Origin: Notospermus geniculatus
Lineage: Eukaryota; Nemertea; Pilidiophora; Heteronemertea; Lineidae
Length of the DNA stretch: 64,000 bases
Assembly: GCA_002633025.1 (NCBI GenBank)
Contig: NMRB01000818.1
Span: 197,539 to 261,538, forward strand
Direction of reading: 5' to 3'
Shown here: positions 55,899 to 64,000 of the stretch, one piece after another
How positions within the stretch are numbered: the stretch's first letter is position 1
How the letters are laid out: each line of letters opens with the position of its first letter
The notes under the pieces: model-generated
Told to the model about the DNA's origin: nothing
What the model saw: only the letters and a program-made list of their open reading frames with translations
Databases searched by the model: none
Made by a program: the position numbers and the translations under genes

Positions 55899-56045
55899 TC
55901 TCAACCACAACCTCGATCTGAAACTGAATGACGTGACGCAGACAACCCCACGAGAGTGACTTCGACGACGTTGCGTCAGAGTCGACCATTGCTGAATCAT
56001 GGATGGCGTCACGTCAGCCGGTTTCAGATCGAGGTTCTGGTTGAG
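55899..56045. mobile_element. Inverted-repeat MITE
   Basis: CTCAACCACAACCTCGATCT, GAAAC at the left and GTTTCAGATCGAGGTTCTGG TTGAG at the right; the inner part has GACGTGACGCAG / TTGCGTCAG-type pairing. Confidence 0.8.
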
Positions 56046-56879
56046 ATTTCGGCGGAAGTGCGCAGATCTGCGAATTTGAGGCTTGTCAATAAGACTGCGT
56101 TGAGAGCCTGGCAAGACAAACGCACAACTTGCCATCTGCAGAAAACGGTCTCTCCTTGATTGATTTCCTTCTGCCGGTTGCCATGGACAACGAATATGTT
56201 GAACAATTTAATTGCCAGATTAGTTTCTATAAACTTGACATATTTGATGGATTATTATATAAAATTCGTTGGCAGACGATGTTATATTTTGGGATTATTC
56301 TCCAGGACGTCATGACAGCGCGATGATCTCTCAATGAAGAGACTGGGACGTCATGAATCACCTGCCTATTCATTGGCAAAACTTCCGCTGCTTAAGCCCC
56401 TATATTTATACGGCTTTAACTTTTATCTTTTTTCTGTGATTGGCTGTAACGTGCATACAAGAATTCGTCACAGACGTTGATTGGCTCAGCCATATCACAT
56501 GACGGAGAACCGTTTGATTTGCTAGGCACTGTATGTAGCATGGTCACATGAGGTGAAAATGGCGGTGCTTTTTCAAAATTGTCTGCCTCTTTGCTTGTTA
56601 TTCCGACCCATCTGCTGTAATCAATTAACTATTCATTACGGCGCGATAAGAGAGCTCTAATAATGCAAGCTGCTCTGATTGATTCGATTTCAGGGTAAAT
56701 TGGCTGGAATCGGCAAACAAAATGCAAATTAAAATGATGCATGGATCGATTCATCGCCTTGATGCAATGAACGAGAAAAAGGTTTACGACCGCCGAATGA
56801 CGTCATAGTAAGATGGATTGAGGAAATAGGAAAAAGTCATCCTCGGATAGAGTTACACATTATCGACTTATCTTCGGCA
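56046..56879. other. No gene recognised
   Basis: No exon was supported. Confidence 0.4.
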
Positions 56880-57060
56880 AAGCCTCGGGAATAATCGACG
56901 TGTTATTCGACAGGCCTCGGGAATAATCGACGTGATATTCGGCAGGCCTCGGGAATAATCGACGTCATCTTCGGCAGGCTTCGGCAATAATCGACGTCAT
57001 TTTCGGTAGGCCTCGAGAACAATCGACACGTTCTTCGGCAGGCCTCGGAAATAGCCATAA
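56880..57060. repeat. 32-bp tandem repeat, about six copies
   Basis: Unit TTCGGCAGGCCTCGGGAATA ATCGACGTGATA with moderate divergence between copies. Confidence 0.9.
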
Positions 57061-57689
57061 AAGCTAAGACGTCAAGCATAATATCTCATCCCTGATTCAG
57101 GACCAGAGGTGCTCCTTCCAGATTCATGTGGTGAGCTCTGCCGGGCAAGACTGCCTTCATCATCAACTCAGCAGGTTATCAGAAACAGAGCACCCTTAAC
57201 CTTCTCATATTTCCGTAGAATTGTAGACATTTTGTTAATATTTGATAAGCACAAATATTCCACAATGGTAAGGCATCCCCAGGGCAACGTGATCGTTTCT
57301 CAATCCAAACGCATTGTTTATTAGCCCCGTTATAGATAACCATGTATGCCAACATTCAACGCCCGAGTTCTTTTACTGCCTCGGAGTAATACCCCTAACG
57401 GAACACTGTGGTTACCTTGGCGACAGAGGTAAATGATTCCAACAAATGGAATTTTGCCTTTTCTGCGGGAATTTCTCGGTGGTGACAATTGCCTGTTAGC
57501 GCTGCCTTTCTATTTTCGCACCTGAAAGCAGTGGAATTCGTTTCATCTCAGTTTTTTTTAATTCAACTTTAAAAAACTGAAAGAGTGCATGAATTATTTA
57601 ACGAATATGGTTGAAAAACCGAGTCTGGGAGCGTGATACAGAGAAATAAATCGACATCGAATGATTTACTTTGCACACAGCACATTCGG
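57061..57689. other. No gene recognised
   Basis: Nothing coding was supported. Confidence 0.4.
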
Positions 57690-58095
57690 GAATTAGTGAG
57701 GTTTCGCAAATCTGACGGAAACACGAAGTACGAAATACGAAATTGAACTTCATTTCCATGACGGACATGTAATGCATTTCAGGAGATGGTTGGTACCGGT
57801 ACCACAAATATCGCCTGCTGCAAGCGTCTTTTAGCGTATGACGTTAGACCGATAGAGTTACGGTGTAATATTAAACATTGAAAATTTATCTTTCGTTTCT
57901 ACTAGATACGAAGTGGGAATTTAAAAATTCAAGATGCACCATAACTCCCTCGGTCTCACATGATATGCTAAAAGACGCACTGGCAGCAGGGACATTTGTG
58001 GTAGCAACCATCTCCAGAAATACATTAGCTCCTGGAAATGAAGTTGAATTTTGTATTTCGTACTTTGTGTTTCGTCAGATTTGCGAAACCTCGCT
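57690..58095. mobile_element. Large fold-back element
   Basis: Left arm 57690-57870 (GAGGTTTCGCAAATCTGACG ... AGCGTCTTTTAGCGTATGA) and right arm 57935-58095 (TGATATGCTAAAAGACGCAC ... CAGATTTGCGAAACCTC) are inverted copies around a loop of about 65 bases. The plus-strand 174-codon frame starting at 57878 is partly made of this arm. Confidence 0.85.
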
Positions 58096-58892
58096 CTGGA
58101 CGAAAAGACTCGAATCACCGATCCCTTGGTCCATCTTTCTTGAAGGAAGAAAGACCTGCTTAAAACACGGATCATCAACTTCTTTCCTTCTCATCGCCCA
58201 ACTCCCGCGTCTCCCCTTGGAGAAACTTTTCAAAATATTGCCAGTAATTTCTGTAGGGACATCCAAACCCACTTCAAGAATCACAGACAGTTACCCCTGG
58301 GGGCCTGTTAGCTTGATGGCCTTCCAGCGCCGTGAACGCGGAATGAAATTTTCTCCATCTCCCCCGTGGTTTGCCATTGATTCCCGAACCCCAACACGGT
58401 AGCACTACGTGCTCCAGTAGCTCGTTGGGACACGTTCATCGTGATTAGGGAAGGACGTGAACGAGGGAAAGCCGACTGATGTTGCCTCAGTCTCATTCTA
58501 ACACACGATAATGACCAATAAGAAACGCTGGTGATTGTACCGACAAAAAACCAGAAAAACTCAGTTGTCTCCGTCTTTTGTGTGGTCATGTATGGAATCT
58601 TCAGCTGCCACTTGGTCGCTTCTGAACATGCTTTGCTGCCAAAGGAGCTGTAATCAGTTGATCAATAGGTGTCACTTCGCCCTAATTCAATGCCACGTGG
58701 ACCCATTCATGCTTGATTAAGCACCAATCAGGAGACGTTTCTATTGTATTTTTGGTCCGCTGGAACTTTGCTGCCGTCTTTTGGCAGTAAAGGGTCTGTC
58801 ACACTGAAGTACTTCGCAAAACGTCCTGCCCCGTCCTAAAAAAATCGTAAAACGGGCTAGAACGTGTAACCCTTGGCCAAATAATAGTGAGC
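58096..58892. other. No gene firmly recognised
   Basis: Open frames on both strands around 58096-58400 extend from the fold-back arm. The minus frame (58075-58284) is hydrophilic and might be an exon, but no splice pair or domain supports it. Confidence 0.35.
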
Positions 58893-58983
58893 TTCTGCAA
58901 GCGACGACGTTATCTATTGTGTGAGTGCACCCAAACAATAGATAAACGTAGTCGTATGGCCTAACCGGGCGCTTGCAGAAGAA
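58893..58983. repeat. Inverted repeat
   Basis: TTCTGCAAGCGACGACGTTA, TCTATTGT against ACAATAGATAAACGTAGTCG ... CGCTTGCAGAA. Probably the core of a larger decayed fold-back element. Confidence 0.6.
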
Positions 58984-59506
58984 TGTCTCGATGTTCTGGA
59001 GCACCCTTCCCATCCGAGCCCGTCCATGAAGTTCGTAAAAAGACTGTAAAAAGTTGTCACTACGCCCACTCCGTTCGCACACAGTTTGAGCCCGTTCGGC
59101 AAAATTTTCAAGAACGTACTGAGAACTAGCTCAGTGTGATTGAGGCATAAGCGCGGCTGACTGTTCCTACTGGTGTTGTGTTTGAAGTCACCGACCTTGG
59201 ACTGCTACTCGTTCTTCATCCCCTGTTAGATCTGTGTAACCTGTTAGATCTCCGGACATGTTGCTTCCTGTCTGATCATCCCTCTGGCTAATTCCTCGCT
59301 AATTGCTTTAGTAGAATCATTGGGATGACACGGCAGCGGGCGGTAGTCTAGCTGATGAGGGCACGAGCTGGGAGAAGGAGAGGAGCTTTAGCTTTAGTCC
59401 AGAGTCGTCAAAGAGAGCAACAGATTTTGGTATTCCGAGGGGACCTTCAGTAGGCTTAGGCAGGTTGTGTGCGAATCAAAGATCTCATCAGCGAAGGTTG
59501 TGGATC
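58984..59506. other. No gene recognised
   Basis: Flank of the inverted repeat; AACGGGC / GCCCGTT traces suggest the decayed element may extend outward. Confidence 0.35.
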
Positions 59507-59681
59507 CGGTGTAAGATTTTTCAGTGTTCCCCATCTGTGAGTGTTCCCCTCCTATTGTCTGACGGAATAAGCTGCGACTTGACAACAGGGGATTCACGGA
59601 GAAACGTGTCGATCTATCTGCCTGGTTTCCAACAATAACGGGACACACTGACACACAGAAACACTGGCAGATGTTACACCT
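59507..59681. mobile_element. Family F element, copy 2
   Basis: CCGGTGTAAGATTTTTCAGT at the left and GGCAGATGTTACACC at the right are inverted ends. Interior GTTCCCCTCCTATTGTCTGA and GGAATAAGCTGCGACTTGAC AA are shared with copy 3. Confidence 0.75.
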
Positions 59682-60196
59682 GCGGTCCTCGACAAATCGA
59701 CACAACTCCTTGTTGATGGTTTGTCTCCATTGCCCACTTGAACTCGTTCACTGCGTGCGAGTGTGAAGAGGAGCCAAAACCCTGCTTGGGAGGAAGGGAT
59801 TTGGTATGTTTGGGCTTATTCATGGTTAGCCTTCAGGGGTGAAAGGGTTGAAGAGATTCGGTACACCGCAGGAGTCTAGACCTATTATTGAAACAAAGGA
59901 ACGCGACCTCCGAGTCATTGATTACACACAAGAAATGTAAACACAACAAAAGCATTCCTTATGAGAACAGCCATCACGTTCAATCAATTTCCTCCATTTC
60001 TCTTCATTCCAATTAGTTTCTGCGTGTAATGTCTTCAAATATTGATCTTGTGATTGCAATGGTTTTGATTCGTTGACGAGTGCGTGTTCGTGATAAGGCT
60101 GGTCGGGAAAGAATTCTCCAGCTCCTTAGACGGTGACGGGATATTGACGTCAGAGATGCGGCGGCTTGCTGGCACGAGACACAGCATGATGAACCA
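59682..60196. other. No gene recognised
   Basis: Nothing supported. Confidence 0.4.
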
Positions 60197-60400
60197 CGGT
60201 GGTGTAGTGGTTCGGATCTCCGACCAGCGGTGAGAGGGTCGCGGGTTCGAATCCCACTGGGGCTGAGACTTTGGGCAAGTCTCATTGCCTCACTGGCCTC
60301 TCTCCAAGGTGTATAAATGGGTACCAGTCGGAAATGCTCTACTCATCTGAGTTCTACTGAAAGATTTCAGGATAGACTGGGGTTAAAGTGTAAAGTCGGA
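60197..60400 (+). mobile_element. tRNA-derived SINE
   Basis: A tRNA-like head with Pol III box A (TGGTGTAGTGG) and box B (GGTTCGAATCC at 60244-60254) but no proper acceptor or anticodon stems. It is followed by a non-tRNA body (CAAGGTGTATAAATGGGTAC, CAG). This head-plus-body build is typical of SINEs. Confidence 0.7.
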
Positions 60401-60969
60401 TGAGAACCTCTACCTTGGTTGATACAAGAGCCAACCCTCACAAGAAATTTCTCAGTACGTGAAACAACGCTTTTAAGTCTCAGATCTGCGCTTCATCGAT
60501 TTGATATCATCGACCTCTGATCATACTTTATCTAAAGAACACTTTGAGCCAATATTATTTGCGAGAAATCCGATTTTGATCCAATTCAGGCAGTGTAGCT
60601 TATATCACTCCCAGCTCTGGAGAGACTGCAGTGTTTCATGGGTCTCATCGTATGGTATTGATCAAGCCTCCCTAGATTCATATTAGTCTTGGGAAAATCA
60701 ACATACAGGCATAACCTTTTTTCTCAAAATTCGTTGCATTACAAACTCGGTCTCAGTGGGCGAAGTCAGACAGTGATGCACTGAATGAGCTCCTCGAGTT
60801 CCCCAGAAAGGTTTCTGGAGAGACTGGGTTGTGAAGTGCTTTGCGACCAAACGCTGGAGCCCTTGTGCTACACCGCAGGTTCGCATGGTTTTCAATCTGC
60901 TCTGCTCCTAACGAGCCACCGTAGGTACGCTCATGCGCGCTGAGTGCACAGCAGCAGAATTTCTAGTCC
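60401..60969. other. No gene; SINE-tail-like fragment
   Basis: 60800-60832 (GTTCCCCAGAAAGGTTTCTG, GAGAGACTGGG) matches the reverse complement of 22190-22215. Confidence 0.4.
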
Positions 60970-61047
60970 GGTTCCCTAACCTGCCGTATCGTGGCGCTGA
61001 CTGATCGTATTATCAGTCAGCGACACGATACGGCAGGTTAGGGAATC
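60970..61047. repeat. ~78-bp hairpin element
   Basis: GGTTCCCTAACCTGCCGTAT, CGTGGCGCTGACTGAT against ATCAGTCAGCGACACGATAC, GGCAGGTTAGGGAATC with a 6-base loop. Nearly perfect. Confidence 0.85.
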
Positions 61048-61091
61048 AGAGTACAGAATTTCACGGGCAGCAGAAAAACATGCTATAGCTA

Positions 61092-61272
61092 CCGGTGTAA
61101 CGATTTTGAAAGTCCCCCCATCTGTGAATGTTCCTCTATTGTCTGAAGGAATAAGCTGCTACTTTGACAATAGGAGACACACAGATAATAACGTGCCGAG
61201 CTATCATCCAGCGTTTCCCAAACAATAAGGGGAAACACTGAAATATGGAAACACTGGCAGATGTTACACCGG
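61092..61272. mobile_element. Family F element, copy 3
   Basis: ACCGGTGTAACGATTTTGAA at the left, GGCAGATGTTACACCGG at the right; interior GGAATAAGCTGCTACTTTGA CAATAGGAGA as in copy 2. Confidence 0.8.
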
Positions 61273-64000
61273 CGTATGAATTTTCGTGAACGTGAGTCTT
61301 TTGCCCTGAACCCTATGGGAATAGGAGCAGTCAGCCGTGCGTATTGCCAAAAGATGGCAGCAAAGTTCTGGCGGACCAGTACACAGGAAAATCCACGTGA
61401 TTGGCGCTCGACCAACAATGAATGGGTCCGCTATACGCATTTTGGGCCGTAGTGACACCTATTGGTCAATTCACTGACAGCTCCTATTGCAAACCTGATC
61501 GGAGGCCTCAGTCGAGGATTTCGGCAAAGTTTGCCCATGTGGTGGGAGAGTGAAGTAGGCGGACTTGCACCGCGTTGGGAATCTCACACAGCGTCAACAC
61601 TCAATTTCAATCACCACCCCAAGAACCCAGGGATTTCTTCGCGACGGATTCAAGCTCCGTAATCACTTCACCCCCCGAGTATCTGCTGAAGAGAAGAAGA
61701 TGAGCTGACGCTTTATCCGCGGACGGTCAATAATTGAAACATAAGACAAGTCGGTTAAATGCCTGACATGGTGCTCGTATCGATCGTCAATAACAGACGC
61801 AGGTTCCTGAGGGACGGCATCACATGCTTCGGGCAATTTCAAGGTTTCGGATGACATCGATAATTGGCCTTTTAAGTGTTCGAATTGATCCGAGGTTAAC
61901 CCTTTCTGAACTGCCTTGGCTGAAGACTATTTCTTATACTTTCATGCGAGTATATGAACAGTTTGGATTTGTTGGAAACGATTTGCCGGGTCCATTTTGA
62001 GAATATAGTGCTCTCCTGTCCAACCTCTGATTTAGTTATGGTAACCATATCGACCAGGCATAGCTTCTTTTACGATATGACATTGATGGCTATTGCCTGG
62101 TACGTTATGGTTTACCCATATGCTATGGGCGATCTGAGACTCTGTATGCGCGCTATGTAAAAGTCAGTTTGTAAAAGCAAAAGCGGAGCATACAGAGTCC
62201 CAGTTACTGAGACTACCTCTGATTATAATCAGACCTATAATCGCAAATGGATCTTCGAAGACAAGTGAACAGCCTGTGGATACTTGGCCTAATACAGACC
62301 TAAGGCCTACCGATTCCTGAATGCGCTTTAGAAATAAATGCCTCAGCCGTCGGCCTGCTACATCGAGGGATATTTGCCTGGTTTAGCACAAAGTCTACAG
62401 TCAGCATCCTGATTCATCATTGCCGATCCGAGCAATAAATTGTACGCCTACCGGTAGTAGGCCCATCATGCAGGGTCGCAAATGGGTAGGCCTACCATTC
62501 TGAGAGACCATGAAGTCCAGGGAGAATGCATGGTTGGATCAGAATGGGTGCACCTGAAGCGGTTTCGTCGTCCTTTCAAAGAGAGCGTGTCCAAAATAGA
62601 AGCACAAAAAACGACACACAAAATGATGGTTTTAACAAAATGATGGTAAACACGCATATTAAATACTCTACTAGAAAGTGCCTGAGGAGGACCCCGGTTG
62701 GGGTCAAAAATGTGCAAGTTTTGGAGAAGACTTTACGTTGACCATCTTTCAAAGAGAACGAACAGAGAAGGGGGCACTTTGGCTCTATCCTCGACAAAAA
62801 TAGTTCCATATGGAAGGTTTCTCCTGAGGACGAGTACCCCTCCCAAACAACGAGGGGTAGTTCCACCGAAAAGAAATGGCCTAAAATCTGCATTTCACGA
62901 GATTGGAAAGAAAAGACAGGAAATTTTCAGAAGATTCCTACCTTAGACTCTTTCCCACTGATGATTTAGCGCTAGGTCCTTTGACTTAACTTCCAATGAA
63001 TTGCATGTTGCTAGCCTCATACACGCTGCCATAGCCACTGCTAGCTGTGCGATAGCATTGAGTGAACTGCGGATTGGAGTGAACCTGACGCCGCGCGTGC
63101 CCAGATACGAGGTTCGCAGGGATGCGCCCACGCAAATGACAGCGTTAATATTTCACAATAATCTCCCAGGCGACAACCATATCGAATTATACACCGTGGA
63201 TATTCCGAATATTCGCCAATATGCCCGTTATATCCGACCACAAGGTGAACTAGACCTCACATCTTGAAAGAACGATGGTAAATTTATCGATCTGGGGACG
63301 GGGTTGGATTGATAGCCTTCATGAATTTCAAAGCGTGTTTTCCGATTGATCTTAATTTAGCCAGGGACTGATCGAGGGATGACGCGGGTAGCAGCGATGC
63401 TGCGAGTACCTTCATGATGACAGAGCCAAAAGGAGGCATTGGCCTTTCCTGCCGAGAGGGGAAACACAAACTCCGAATAATTTTACATTCGGGCTGGTAG
63501 GCCTATAGGCCTACAGCATGCGATTTTTGGCCGGGATAGTTCCCCCCGGCATCACAAGCAATCGGACGTCTCCGCCAAGACACCTTCCACGTAAAATCTG
63601 ACACGGGCCTCGAAAGGGCAGAACTTTCCGGCCACCCGCAGAGGAAATATTTGTGGATGTGAACAGCTTCATGCAGACCCCCCCGTACCACATCGGGCCT
63701 CACCAACGCCATCTCCAGGGGAAACATAAAACTAGGTAATCTGCTGCCAGCACAAACGACACAGGGGTGAAGGGAACGAATGTCCTAGTAGGAAAAACTG
63801 TCCGGGGAACAAAAGATCCTATTGTTACATTCTAATCTCTGACAATTGGTTTCTATACGCATGCCGCTTATTCCGTCATTCAACAATAGAAGTGGACACT
63901 TTTTACAGGGGGACACTTTTTACTGCTACACCTGGATACCACATATCATGCTTTCGTCTTATGTACTTCGGGGAGACACTGTGGTCGGCCTATTTCCTGA
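61273..64000. other. No gene recognised to window end
   Basis: Several 60-100 codon frames (62466-62946, 63001-63267, 63503-63727) were read on both strands. None shows a domain, signal peptide or paired splice sites I can defend. A duplicated CTTTCAAAGAGA motif occurs at 62573 and 62747. Confidence 0.4.

Noticed and set aside
57878-58402. 174-codon plus-strand frame
   Set aside because: Its first third is a fold-back element arm, and the rest has no domain.
60197-60275. Possible functional tRNA gene
   Set aside because: Boxes A and B are present but acceptor and anticodon stems do not pair; a SINE fits better.
63503-63727. Possible retroelement or conserved exon near the right end
   Set aside because: The translation looked protein-like at first, but no motif, splice site or repeat could be shown.

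Overview
This is a 64-kb piece of a multicellular animal genome, most likely a marine invertebrate. Lancelet, hemichordate or echinoderm would all fit, but the sequence does not settle the species. The evidence is GT-AG introns with coding phase carried across exons, metazoan-type genes (Kv channel subunits, class A GPCRs, a cationic amino-acid transporter of the SLC7A type, an SLC35G/EamA-type transporter, a spliced secreted peptide), cytosolic tRNA-Ala genes without encoded CCA, and a heavy load of short inverted-repeat transposons (MITEs), fold-back elements and tRNA-derived SINE-like sequence. No reverse transcriptase or transposase ORF, bacterial operon, CRISPR array or rRNA was found. 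There are two N blocks (23253-23265 and 35466-35663) and single Ns at 30938, 38059 and 39998.

Layout. At 0.3-0.9 kb on the minus strand is the first coding exon of a Kv subunit (T1 tetramerisation domain). At 5.7-14.8 kb, minus, are a terminal exon for a six-cysteine, dibasic-processed, probably amidated peptide (5691-5883) and a signal-peptide exon (14718-14818). They may or may not belong to one gene. Between them on the plus strand lie two intronless paralogous GPCR genes (7956-8960 and 11211-12245). From 15 to 25 kb there is no convincing gene, only repeats. At 25.6-28.5 kb, plus, is a complete three-exon Kv-like subunit with an intact TTVGYGD filter but an eroded S4 voltage sensor. At 35.7-44.0 kb, minus, is an SLC7A/CAT-type transporter whose introns carry six tRNA-Ala genes, three CGC and three TGC. 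At 47.3-50.5 kb, plus, is an SLC35G-like transporter ORF with a glycosylation-sequon repeat insert and a missing C-terminus; a fragment that looks like the missing C-terminal helix lies 1.5 kb upstream of it. From 51 to 64 kb I see only repeats.

Functionally this is an ordinary mixed metazoan neighbourhood: membrane excitability (two Kv-type subunits), chemoreception (two GPCRs), a secreted peptide, and amino-acid and metabolite transport. The unusual points are the Kv-like subunit with a largely neutralised S4 and altered S6 gate motif, the cystine-knot-like amidated peptide with a run of CRE sites beside the signal-peptide exon, the scrambled SLC35G locus, and the tRNA-Ala arrays inside the transporter gene. 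All product calls come from reading translations and motifs by eye; no database search was run.
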